Shown piece after piece: positions 34,876 through 42,448 of a stretch of DNA of 64,000 nucleotides. Positions within the stretch are counted from its first letter, which is position 1; each line of letters starts with the position of its first letter. The notes below the pieces were generated by a model that ran no database searches, had not been told where the DNA came from, and saw only the letters and a program-made list of their open reading frames with translations. The stretch is from NCBI RefSeq assembly GCF_014904745.1, contig NZ_JACZCS010000026.1, forward strand, positions 1 through 64,000, given 5' to 3'. Both the position numbers and the translations under genes were made by a program. The stretch is from Oricola nitratireducens (GTDB lineage: Bacteria; Pseudomonadota; Alphaproteobacteria; Rhizobiales; Rhizobiaceae).

Positions 34876-35388
34876 ATGCAGATATTACCGAAGCGCCGTT
34901 CTACCCGACTCGAACAGGGGCACCGTCGCATCGCTACAATTTTGGCCGCGGTCATGTGCCTTTGCCTGGCGCATCCGGCCTATGCCGGTTCCCGGTCCTG
35001 CGGCCCGGAATGGCATTCCGCGCGCCTGACCAACTATGAATCCTATCCGGAGCCAGGCAGTGCGGAATGCATAGAAAATAACGGCTGCACCTGGGCGGGG
35101 CAATTCTATGGAGGCTCCGGAACCTATTCCGAAGAATGGGTTGCGAAGCACAATATCGTGGCCGTGCATCTGAAGGACTGGGACTGGCTTGGCATGAAGA
35201 CCCTGCGCCTGCGCCAGGGCACCAGAGAGATAATCGTACAGGCGATCGACGCGTGCTCGGATGCGGATTGCGACGGGTGTTGCACGGCCAATCTCGGAGG
35301 AGACGGCCACCTGATCGACATCGAGAAATACACCATGGCCCGCTTCGGATCGGGGGACGGCCTGGTCGAGTTTCAGGTCTGTGACTAG
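34876..35388 (+). CDS. Secreted cysteine-rich protein, possibly double-psi beta-barrel (expansin/RlpA-like)
   Basis: The 170-residue protein has a hydrophobic signal segment ending HPAYA and a mature part of about 130 residues with eight cysteines, probably disulfide-bonded (SRSCGPEW, ENNGCTWAGQF, DACSDADCDGCC, FQVCD). The pattern of a polar YESYP segment, VVAVH-like KDWDWLGMKTLRLRQG, DACSDADC and C-terminal LIDIEKYTMARFG suggests a barwin/expansin-like barrel, but this is a structural guess. The frame is open to 34783; the ATG at 34876 has GGAAGG upstream. It follows phnX by 123 bases, perhaps in the same transcript. Confidence 0.6.
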   Translation: MQILPKRRSTRLEQGHRRIATILAAVMCLCLAHPAYAGSRSCGPEWHSARLTNYESYPEPGSAECIENNGCTWAGQFYGGSGTYSEEWVAKHNIVAVHLKDWDWLGMKTLRLRQGTREIIVQAIDACSDADCDGCCTANLGGDGHLIDIEKYTMARFGSGDGLVEFQVCD

Positions 35389-35546
35389 CGCCCCGCGAAG
35401 ACGGGCTTTTGCCGCGCCCGGAGCCTCCGGCGATGCCAGTGCCGGATATTTATTACGCCGGATAAGGTTTTTTCCGCCGGTTTCGCATGGTTGTCACAAG
35501 CAAAGCGTAGCAGGGTTGAACCTGTTTCAGGAGGCTGATTCGCCCC

Positions 35547-36254
35547 ATGCGCTATGCTATTTACTACACGCCGCCCCGCGACCATCCGCTGACGCGCGCC
35601 GCATCGAGCTGGCTTGGGCGCGACGCGTTTTCCGGCCTGACGCTGCCGCATGCCGAGCGCACCGGACTGGCGCTCGGGGAAATCGCATATTTCACGGCGG
35701 TGCCGCGCCGCTACGGATTTCACGGGACGTTGAAGGCGCCGTTCCGGCTGGCCGACGGCGTCGGCGAGGCCGAATTGCTGGACATGGCCGAGAAATTCAG
35801 CCGCGAGGCCGAGCCAGTCGTCGTCCCGAAAGTGACGGTGGCGCGGTTGGGCGGGTTCTTCGCGATCGTTCCGGAAGAACCGAACCGGGCGCTGAACGAG
35901 TTCGCGGGGCAGGTGGTCGCCGTGTTCGACAAGCTGCGCGCGCCGCTGAGCGAAAAGGAGTTCGAGCGCCGCGACCCGGAAAAAATGTCGACATCGCAGC
36001 TGCGCAACCTGCAGAACTGGGGTTACCCCTACGTTTTCGACGATTTCCGTTTTCACATGACGCTGACGGGCCATGTCGAGCCCGCCGACCGTCCGCGCCT
36101 CGAGGCCGCGCTCGACCGGCATTTCCATGCCGTGATCGGCGAGCCGCTGGTGATCGACCACCTCGCGGTCTTCATCGAACGCGAGCAGGGGGCCCCGTTC
36201 GAGGTGCATTCGCTGTTTCCGATCGCCGCTGGCGGCAAACGCCGCTTCGCCTGA
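35547..36254 (+). CDS. DUF1045 phosphonate-metabolism protein (2H phosphoesterase fold)
   Basis: The 235-residue protein belongs to the DUF1045 group linked to phosphonate operons. It shows two HxT motifs of the 2H phosphoesterase fold: H59-G-T61 in YGFHGTLKAPF and H170-M-T172 in FRFHMTLTGHV. RNA-ligase-like or cyclic phosphodiester chemistry is characteristic of the fold, and a role in phosphonate intermediates is likely from genomic association. An AGGAGG-like ribosome site precedes the ATG. It sits after phnX and the secreted-protein gene on the same strand. Confidence 0.87.
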   Translation: MRYAIYYTPPRDHPLTRAASSWLGRDAFSGLTLPHAERTGLALGEIAYFTAVPRRYGFHGTLKAPFRLADGVGEAELLDMAEKFSREAEPVVVPKVTVARLGGFFAIVPEEPNRALNEFAGQVVAVFDKLRAPLSEKEFERRDPEKMSTSQLRNLQNWGYPYVFDDFRFHMTLTGHVEPADRPRLEAALDRHFHAVIGEPLVIDHLAVFIEREQGAPFEVHSLFPIAAGGKRRFA

Positions 36255-36264
36255 GGCCGGACGT

Positions 36265-36510
36265 TCAGAGGCGGCCGTGGCGCCGCAAGACGGCCGCGTA
36301 GCGCTCGGCCTCGGGCGCACCCTGTTCCAGCGCGAAAATATAGGCCTGGGTATAGAAGAAACAGGCCGAGGCGATGTCGCCGTCTTCCGCGAACCGGTCC
36401 GCGGCTTCGCCGTAGAGGCCGGCCAGGCGCATCCCGTCACCGGCCTCGTGGGCGGCAATGACCGCGCCATTGAGGCGGTCGAGCGGCTGCGCGGGCCCCG
36501 GCAACGGCAT
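36265..36510 (-). CDS. Small partner protein of the Rieske oxygenase, unknown function
   Basis: The 81-residue protein (starting MPLPGPAQPLDRLNGAVIAA) looks helical, with LAGLYGEAADRFAEDGDIASACFFYTQAYIFAL, and may fold as one or two TPR-like hairpins. It begins 8 bases after the Rieske-gene stop, and an alternative GTG at 36522 would overlap that stop. I recognise this pairing as common next to such oxygenases in rhizobia, but no function is known to me. No Fe-S or membrane motifs are visible. Confidence 0.7.
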   Translation of the reverse strand: MPLPGPAQPLDRLNGAVIAAHEAGDGMRLAGLYGEAADRFAEDGDIASACFFYTQAYIFALEQGAPEAERYAAVLRRHGRL

Positions 36511-36518
36511 CACCGACG

Positions 36519-37670
36519 TCACCGCGCCAACTGCGTCGCGATCCAGTGGTGGAACATGTGCGTCGGGCTGTCCATGGCCGGCGAGAAGCGGCCGCCGTCG
36601 AAATGGACCGCGTTGCGTCCTTCCTGCATGCCCTCGACCACGAAGATGTCCTCCTCGAAGACGACTCTCCACTGCGCTGTGTTCTTCGCGCGCAGCGCGG
36701 CGCGTTCGGGGCCGGTGGAACTCTCGTCGTGATAGTAGATCTCGACATGCTCGACCGTGCTGGCATTATCCCGCGGTTCGAGGATGATGGCGAAGGAATG
36801 GTCGCGGTGCACGCCGAACAGAACGTTGGGATAAAGCGCGATATATTCGGCGGCCGTGTCCCATTTTTCGCCGAGCCCCGGCGCATCGGCGAAGGTTTCA
36901 TTCTCGTCGCCGCGCAGCTGGCGGTAAACCAGCGTTCCCTGGCCTGAAAAAGCACCCGGTTCCTCGATATGGTAATGATCCTCGAGGCGCGAATAGCTGT
37001 TCAGGCCGGGATGCACCCAGGGCAGGTGGTAGCTCTCGCAATAATTCTCGACGGCGAGTTTCCAGTTGGTCGCGACCTCGAGTTTGAAGCTCGAATCGGC
37101 GCCGGAATGGAGCAGGGGGCGATCGAATTCGCGCCAGCGCGCGAGCATCTTTTCATGCGCTTCCTCGAAGGGCGGGGCGTCGCCGGAAATATTGACGAAG
37201 ACGACGTCGCGCCAGACATGGGACCGGACCTCGATCAGGCCGAGCGCGTCGCGGTCGATCGCCGCGTGGGTGTTGTGGCCGGGACCGCCGACATGCGGCG
37301 TCGCCTTGAGCGCGCCGTCGAGGTCGTAGCACCAGGAATGGTAGGGACAGCGGATGGCGCCGCGGATGCGGCCCGGCTCGCGGACGAGGATCATGCCGCG
37401 ATGGCGGCAGATGTTCTGGAAGACGCGCAGCTTGCCGTCGCGGCCGCGAATGACCACCAGCGGCTGGCCGAGAAAGGTGAGCGGCATGGCGTCGCCATTT
37501 TCCGGCACGTCCTTGGCGAAGCCGATGGCCGCCCAGTTGTCGAAAAAGACGCGCTCCTTTTCTGCCTCGAAACATTGCCGGTCGGTGTAATACCGGTTCG
37601 ACAGGCCGTTCGCTGTCGCGACCGGTTCCATGACACGCGCCAGATCCTCATCCACCAAACGTTGTTCCAT
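36519..37670 (-). CDS. Rieske [2Fe-2S] aromatic-ring-hydroxylating-type oxygenase, alpha subunit
   Basis: The 383-residue protein has the Rieske cluster ligands C88-x-H90 (CRHRGM) and C108-x2-H111 (CPYHSWCYD), and the mononuclear-iron segment ENYCESYHLPWVHPG with H215 and H220. The Rieske and catalytic domain order is normal. The substrate is not evident; carnitine, betaine and aromatic acids are substrates of this group. No reductase is adjacent. The ATG at 37670 has GGAGG six bases upstream. The small gene at 36265 is coupled to it. Confidence 0.88.
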   Translation of the reverse strand: MEQRLVDEDLARVMEPVATANGLSNRYYTDRQCFEAEKERVFFDNWAAIGFAKDVPENGDAMPLTFLGQPLVVIRGRDGKLRVFQNICRHRGMILVREPGRIRGAIRCPYHSWCYDLDGALKATPHVGGPGHNTHAAIDRDALGLIEVRSHVWRDVVFVNISGDAPPFEEAHEKMLARWREFDRPLLHSGADSSFKLEVATNWKLAVENYCESYHLPWVHPGLNSYSRLEDHYHIEEPGAFSGQGTLVYRQLRGDENETFADAPGLGEKWDTAAEYIALYPNVLFGVHRDHSFAIILEPRDNASTVEHVEIYYHDESSTGPERAALRAKNTAQWRVVFEEDIFVVEGMQEGRNAVHFDGGRFSPAMDSPTHMFHHWIATQLAR

Positions 37671-37857
37671 CGTGAGCCTCCACCCGGGTCGACAGATTGT
37701 CCGTAACAGTGATTTTGAGCGGGCAGGGACGCTTTGCCCATGCGGATTTGAGAAATCGGCAGGTCCATTCGCGACGCCGTGACGCGATTGACGTTAAAAC
37801 CTGTTTGTCATACTCCACTTTCCTTATCGTTTCGAAACCGGGCTCCTGGCGCCTTCT

Positions 37858-39525
37858 GTGACGCATTTTCCACTCAAAACCCTCGCATGGATCGGCGCGG
37901 GACTGTGCATCATCCCGATCGCCGCCGTCGGCATTGCAGCGGCGGGCGGGACGTTCGACACGTGGTTCCGGCTGTGGGACACGGTCCTGCCGCGTTACAT
38001 CTGGAACACGGTGCAGCTTGCCTTCTATGTCGGGATAGGCACGGCGGCGACGGGAACGGGGGCGGCCTGGCTGGTCACGATGTGCCGCTTTCCCGGCAGC
38101 CGCATCCTCGAAATCGTGCTGGCGCTGCCGCTGGCCTTCCCGGCCTATGTGCTGGCCTATGCCTATACCGACCTGCTCGATCATCCGGGGCCGGTGCAAT
38201 CGACGCTGAGGGCCGTCACCGGCTGGGGACCGCGCGACTACTGGTTTCCCGAGATCCGCTCGCTCGGCGGCGCTGCGCTGATGCTGATCTTCGTGCTCTA
38301 TCCCTATGTCTTTCTGCTGGCACGGGCGGCGTTCCTGCGGCAGTCTCCCACAGCCTATTTCGCGGCGCGCACGATGGGACACGGACCCTGGAGCGCCTTT
38401 TTCCGGGTCAGCCTGCCGGTCGCGCGGCCGGCAATCGCCGGCGGCACGATCCTCGCCATGATGGAGGCCATCGCCGACTTCGGCACCGTGGCGCATTTCG
38501 GCGTGCAGACCTTCGCCACCGGCATCTACCAGGCATGGTTCTCGATGGGAGACCGTCCGGCCGCCTCGCAGCTCGCATTCTGCCTGATGCTGGCGGCGCT
38601 GTTTCTGGTCGCGCTCGAATCGAGGCAGCGCGGCGGGGCGAAACACCACCAGGCGGGCAACCGCATCGAGGCGATGACCCCGCATTTTCTGTCCGGCTGG
38701 CGGGCGGCGGCGGCGATCCTCGCCTGCCTGATTCCGGTTGCGGCCGGCTTCGTCATTCCGCTGGTCACGCTGCTCGAAATGGCGGTGCGGTCCGGGCAGA
38801 ACCCGTTCGCGCCGCGCTATCTCGATTTCGTCCAGAATTCCCTGATCCTGGCCTCCGTCGCCGCGGTACTGACGGTGATCGGCGCCGTGATCGTTGGCTA
38901 CCGGATGCGGCTTGCGCCGGGCAAGGCGGCGATGATCACCAAGACCCTGTCGGGTATCGGCTACGCGCTGCCGGGCTCCGTCATCGCGGTCGGGTTGCTG
39001 GTGCCCTTCGCGCGGCTCGACAATACGATCGACGCCTTCATGCGCGCGCATTTCGACATCTCGACCGGGCTGCTCTTCACCGGCTCCATCGCGCTTCTGG
39101 TGATGACCTATATCGTGCGCTTCATGGCGGCCGCCTTGTCGGCCTTCGATACCGGCATCAGCCAGATCAGGCCGAATGTCGACGCGGTGGCGCGCACGCT
39201 CGGTTCCGGCACGCTCAACATGCTTTTGAAAGTGCATTTGCCGCTGATGCGGGCGAGCCTGCTGACCGCCTTGCTGATCGTTTTCGTCGATACGATGAAG
39301 GAACTGCCGGCAACGCTTATCCTCAGGCCGTTCAATTTCGACACGCTGGCGGTGCAGGCGCACCGGCTGGCCTCCGACGAGCGGCTGGCGCAGGCGGCGG
39401 TGCCGTCGCTGGTGATCGTCGCCTTCGGGCTGCTGCCGGTCATCATCCTGTGCCGGACGATTGCGCGTACGCAGCAAACCCGCGAGGCGGTGGAGATCGA
39501 GGGGCTGGTGCCGCTGGAGGCATGA
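37858..39525 (+). CDS. fbpB: Ferric-iron ABC transporter permease (fused double permease, FbpB-like)
   Basis: The 555-residue inner-membrane protein carries two permease domains in one chain, as in FbpB/SfuB/ThiP-type importers. The first EAA-type loop reads YFAARTMGHGPWSAFFRVSLPVARPAI and the second VDAVARTLGSGTLNMLLKVHLPLM. It should work with the binding protein encoded convergently downstream. The GTG start at 37858 gives a natural first helix. No matching ATPase gene (fbpC) is in the window. Confidence 0.87.
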   Translation: MTHFPLKTLAWIGAGLCIIPIAAVGIAAAGGTFDTWFRLWDTVLPRYIWNTVQLAFYVGIGTAATGTGAAWLVTMCRFPGSRILEIVLALPLAFPAYVLAYAYTDLLDHPGPVQSTLRAVTGWGPRDYWFPEIRSLGGAALMLIFVLYPYVFLLARAAFLRQSPTAYFAARTMGHGPWSAFFRVSLPVARPAIAGGTILAMMEAIADFGTVAHFGVQTFATGIYQAWFSMGDRPAASQLAFCLMLAALFLVALESRQRGGAKHHQAGNRIEAMTPHFLSGWRAAAAILACLIPVAAGFVIPLVTLLEMAVRSGQNPFAPRYLDFVQNSLILASVAAVLTVIGAVIVGYRMRLAPGKAAMITKTLSGIGYALPGSVIAVGLLVPFARLDNTIDAFMRAHFDISTGLLFTGSIALLVMTYIVRFMAAALSAFDTGISQIRPNVDAVARTLGSGTLNMLLKVHLPLMRASLLTALLIVFVDTMKELPATLILRPFNFDTLAVQAHRLASDERLAQAAVPSLVIVAFGLLPVIILCRTIARTQQTREAVEIEGLVPLEA

Positions 39526-39526
39526 A

Positions 39527-39550
39527 AAAGCCCGGCCGAAGCCGGGCTTT
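39527..39550. terminator. Bidirectional terminator between fbpB and fbpA
   Basis: A 10-base perfect stem, AAAGCCCGGC (39527-39536) and GCCGGGCTTT (39541-39550), closes a CGAA loop. A-tracts before and Ts after the stem suit both directions. It lies between the fbpB stop at 39525 and the convergent fbpA stop at 39575. Confidence 0.9.
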
Positions 39551-39574
39551 GCGTTTCGGCGATGCGTGTCGCGA

Positions 39575-40603
39575 TTACCTGAAGCCGATCGCATTGAAGA
39601 TGTTCTGGGCCTCGGCCTGGTACTCGCCGAGCGCGGCGAGGTTCAGGTCGTCGCGCTTGAACTTGCCCAGCTTGACGACCGCCGCCGACATGGCGACGCC
39701 ATCGACGACGGGATATTCGTCGTTGCCGGACGCGAAATATTCCTGCGCCGAATCCGAGGCGAGATATTCGAGGAACTTGACCGCATTTTCTCGGTTGGGC
39801 GCGTTTTTGAGAACGCCGGCCGCCGAAACGTTGACATGCGCGCCGCGGCCGTCCTGGTCCGGGAAGACCCAGCCGATCTCGTCGGTATGGCCGCTGACGC
39901 CGTCCACCTGGGAATGCAGGGTGCGGGCGAAATAATAGGTGTTGGCGACGGCGATGTCGCATTCGCCCGAAACGATACCGGCGAGCTGGTCGATGTCGCC
40001 GCCCTGCGGCTGGCGGGCGAGGTTGTTCTTCAGGCCCTCAGCCCAGGCCTTGGCCTTTTCGGGGCCTTCCTCGGCGATGCGCGAGGCGAGCAGGGACAGG
40101 TTGTAGATGTCGAGGCCGGAGCGGATGCAGATCTGGCCCTTGTATTTCGGGTCGGCGAGTTCGTCATAGGTCTGCGGCGGCTCCTTCACGCGGTCCTTGG
40201 CGTAAAAGATGATGCGGGCGCGGGTCGAAAAGCCGAACCAGAGATTGTCCGGGTGCCGCAGCGCCGCGGGAATGCGCTTTTCCAGGAAGTCGCTGTTGAC
40301 CGGCGACAGCAGGCCGGCGTCGGCGGCGCGCCAGATGCGGCCGGCATCGACGGTGATCAGCACGTCGGCGGGGCTGTTCTTGCCTTCCGCCTTGAGACGT
40401 TCGATCAGTTCGTCGGCATTGCCCTCGATCCGGTTGACCTGGATGCCGGTCTGTTTCTCGAAATCGGAATAAAGCCGCTCGTCCGTGTCGTAGTGGCGCG
40501 ACGAATAGAGATTGACTTCGCCGTCGGCGCGAGCCGCCGATACAATCGGAAACGCCACAGTCGCTGAGAGGAGGGCTGTGACGACGCGCATGCGCAGGGT
40601 CAT
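39575..40603 (-). CDS. fbpA: Periplasmic ferric-iron-binding protein of an ABC importer (FbpA-like)
   Basis: The 342-residue protein has a signal peptide (MTLRMRVVTALLSATVAFP to AARA) and the FbpA start DGEVNLYSSRHYDTDERLY. WFGFSTRARIIFYAKDR and the tyrosine pair in VANTYYFARTLHS match iron-contact tyrosines of the family. It delivers Fe(III) to the permease encoded by the convergent gene. An IRO box lies 29 bases upstream, and rirA is the divergent neighbour, so iron-responsive control is expected. Confidence 0.9.
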   Translation of the reverse strand: MTLRMRVVTALLSATVAFPIVSAARADGEVNLYSSRHYDTDERLYSDFEKQTGIQVNRIEGNADELIERLKAEGKNSPADVLITVDAGRIWRAADAGLLSPVNSDFLEKRIPAALRHPDNLWFGFSTRARIIFYAKDRVKEPPQTYDELADPKYKGQICIRSGLDIYNLSLLASRIAEEGPEKAKAWAEGLKNNLARQPQGGDIDQLAGIVSGECDIAVANTYYFARTLHSQVDGVSGHTDEIGWVFPDQDGRGAHVNVSAAGVLKNAPNRENAVKFLEYLASDSAQEYFASGNDEYPVVDGVAMSAAVVKLGKFKRDDLNLAALGEYQAEAQNIFNAIGFR

Positions 40604-40631
40604 GGATGGCTCCCGTTTATCGTTGTTAACC

Positions 40632-40646
40632 TGACTGTCAGGCTCA
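40632..40646 (-). promoter_or_regulatory. Iron-responsive operator (IRO box) of fbpA
   Basis: The sequence TGACTGTCAGGCTCA fits the rhizobial IRO pattern TGA-N9-TCA exactly. It lies 29 bases upstream of the fbpA start and next to rirA, whose product is known to act at such boxes in rhizobia. TGA-N9-TCA is short, so chance matches occur; the position is what makes it credible. Confidence 0.72.
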
Positions 40647-40673
40647 TGTTTACCTGATAAAATCGCCCCGGAC

Positions 40674-40723
40674 TGTCAAGAAAAAAGTTGACAAATTTGG
40701 TTTGGTTATCTGGAATGATTCCA
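40674..40723. promoter_or_regulatory. Dyads in the rirA-fbpA divergent promoter region
   Basis: TGTCAA (40674-40679) and TTGACA (40688-40693) are complementary arms around GAAAAAAG, so each may serve as a -35 for one direction. TGGAA-TGA-TTCCA (40711-40723) is a perfect 13-base palindrome 17 bases after the TTGACA, close to where the rirA -10 would lie. The palindrome is a candidate for an Rrf2-type or other iron-dependent site. Only the symmetry is seen. Confidence 0.5.
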
Positions 40724-40759
40724 AACTAGCGGCTATATAGGTCTGAACGGAGACGATTC

Positions 40760-41221
40760 ATGCGCCTGACCAAACAGACAAACTATGCCGTCCGCATCCT
40801 GATGTACTGCACGGCCAATGCCGGTCATCTAAGCCGGGTGGCGGAGATCGCCCGGGCCTATGGCGTGTCGGAACCGTTCCTGTTCAAGATCCTGCAGCCG
40901 CTGACCGAAGGCGGGCTGATCGAGACCGTGCGCGGCCGCAATGGCGGCATCCGGCTCGGCCGCGACGCCTCCGACATCACGCTTCTCGACGTGGTCCGGC
41001 TGACCGAGGACAATTTCAGCATGGCCGAGTGTTTCGACCGCGACGACACGGGTTGTCCGCTGGTGGAAACCTGCCGGCTTTCTTCGGCGCTGCGCGAGGC
41101 GCTGGGCGCGTTCTTCGGCGTACTTGCGAAATACTCGATCGCCGACCTCGCGCGCCCCAGCGACAATATCGGCATGCTGCTCGGGCTCGATCCGCTCGAA
41201 GTCCCGATCGTCGCGCACTGA
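40760..41221 (+). CDS. rirA: Iron-responsive Rrf2-family regulator RirA
   Basis: The 153-residue regulator has the Rrf2 winged helix (MRLTKQTNYAVRILMYC, VSEPFLFKILQPL, GRNGGIRLG). The three cysteines that hold the Fe-S cluster are at C91, C99 and C105 (AECFDRDDTGCPLVETC), the same spacing as in rhizobial RirA. It represses iron-uptake genes when iron is sufficient. A GGAG site precedes the ATG. It is divergent from fbpA and its own promoter is in the palindromic gap. Confidence 0.93.
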   Translation: MRLTKQTNYAVRILMYCTANAGHLSRVAEIARAYGVSEPFLFKILQPLTEGGLIETVRGRNGGIRLGRDASDITLLDVVRLTEDNFSMAECFDRDDTGCPLVETCRLSSALREALGAFFGVLAKYSIADLARPSDNIGMLLGLDPLEVPIVAH

Positions 41222-41392
41222 TCATCCCTTTATCCGGCGTTGAATCTTAACGTGGCGGGCTAAAAGCGCGCCGCGTCAATGTTTTTCGTGACTCGCCGAA
41301 GGCCGACGCAATATGATTTCCGCGATCGTCCGGCACTGCCGCCGGCGCCGATACCTGTCAGTAAACGAGTCATGCAGCGGAGGCCTGTCACC

Positions 41393-42400
41393 ATGAGCCG
41401 CAAAACGGAAAACGCGAAATCACGCCAATCGAAGACGCATATATCGCCTGTAAACGGGTTCCGTTCGAGAAGCGCGCGGATCGTCCGGCGCCTCAACCCG
41501 GTCTTGGCGCTCGCGCTTGCGCCCGGTTTCGCCTTCGCGGCGACGGTTCCCGTCCACGCGACCATCGACAACACGGCGACGGCGAGCGGCACCTATGGCG
41601 AACAGATGGTGCAGACGGATGCGGCGACACTCAATCTCGACGTCGAACCCGCCAAGGCTTCGCTGAGCGTGTCGTCTGTCGGCGTGCTCGATGTGACGGG
41701 CGGCGGGGAAAGCGATGCCGCCGATGGCGGCGACACGGTCTCGCTCTCGGTGACGGTCACCAACAGCGGCAATGTGACGGTGCGCAATGTTCACCCGGCG
41801 GATGCCGCATTCCTGGCGAATGGCGAGACCGGAACCGGCTCGCTTGCCGCCTTCGAGCCGGCATCGGCCGTTATCGAACCGGGCGGGTCGCAGCTGTTCA
41901 CGGCGCTCTACACGCTGAGTGCCGATGACGTCTACCGCGCCGCGGGCACGGAAGGCGGCATCACGGCAAGCATCGGTGCAAGCGGCGCCGTGGCCGCCGG
42001 CGCCGTCAACGCCGAGGCGGTGGCCGCGAAGGTGGACGTCGACGCCAATCCGCGGCTCGAAATCCGCAAGGATGCCGCCATCGCCAAGGGCGACGGCAAT
42101 ACCGGCGAGGATCTCGAGGCGGGCGACCTGGTCACCTACACCTACACGGTCACCAATACCGGCAATGTCGCGATCAACGGCATCACGATCACCGACGAGC
42201 ACGAGGGCACGGCGCTGGCTTCATCCGAGGTCACGAATTCGAGCGAGGGGCCGTTCGACGAGACGAAGAGTGTCGACGATCCGCTCGGCGTCAGCGCCGA
42301 CGAAAGCGTGAACGGTACATGGGACGTACTCGGCGCCGGCGGTGCGGTCACCTTCACCTTCAAGCACGTCGTCACCCAGGCGGAATTCGAGGCGCAGTAA
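41393..42400 (+). CDS. Secreted DUF11-type repeat protein
   Basis: The 335-residue protein has an N-terminal basic region and hydrophobic segment (RLNPVLALALAPGFAFAATV), then repeated Ig-like domains of the DUF11/conserved-repeat type. The repeats show DTVSLSVTVTNSGNVTVRNV (about 125-145) and DLVTYTYTVTNTGNVAINGI (about 250-270). It ends in GGAVTFTFKHVVTQAEFEAQ. Such proteins are exported and usually surface-exposed. The ATG at 41393 has GGAGG nine bases upstream. A similar protein follows 49 bases downstream. Confidence 0.75.
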   Translation: MSRKTENAKSRQSKTHISPVNGFRSRSARIVRRLNPVLALALAPGFAFAATVPVHATIDNTATASGTYGEQMVQTDAATLNLDVEPAKASLSVSSVGVLDVTGGGESDAADGGDTVSLSVTVTNSGNVTVRNVHPADAAFLANGETGTGSLAAFEPASAVIEPGGSQLFTALYTLSADDVYRAAGTEGGITASIGASGAVAAGAVNAEAVAAKVDVDANPRLEIRKDAAIAKGDGNTGEDLEAGDLVTYTYTVTNTGNVAINGITITDEHEGTALASSEVTNSSEGPFDETKSVDDPLGVSADESVNGTWDVLGAGGAVTFTFKHVVTQAEFEAQ

Positions 42401-42448
42401 GCGGCGAACCGGATCCGGGATCATTTCGCCGTGCAGGTGCCATCCGCA

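Noticed and set aside
35484-35497. Second Pho box before the DUF1045 gene
   Set aside because: Only TTGTCAC matches well; the preceding repeat has three of seven consensus bases. It is too weak to list as a feature.
37648-39594. Long open frame on the - strand opposite the iron permease
   Set aside because: It is rich in Arg, His, Gln and Glu with no recognisable domain and lies opposite a gene with clear permease motifs. It is an antisense frame caused by high G+C at third codon positions.
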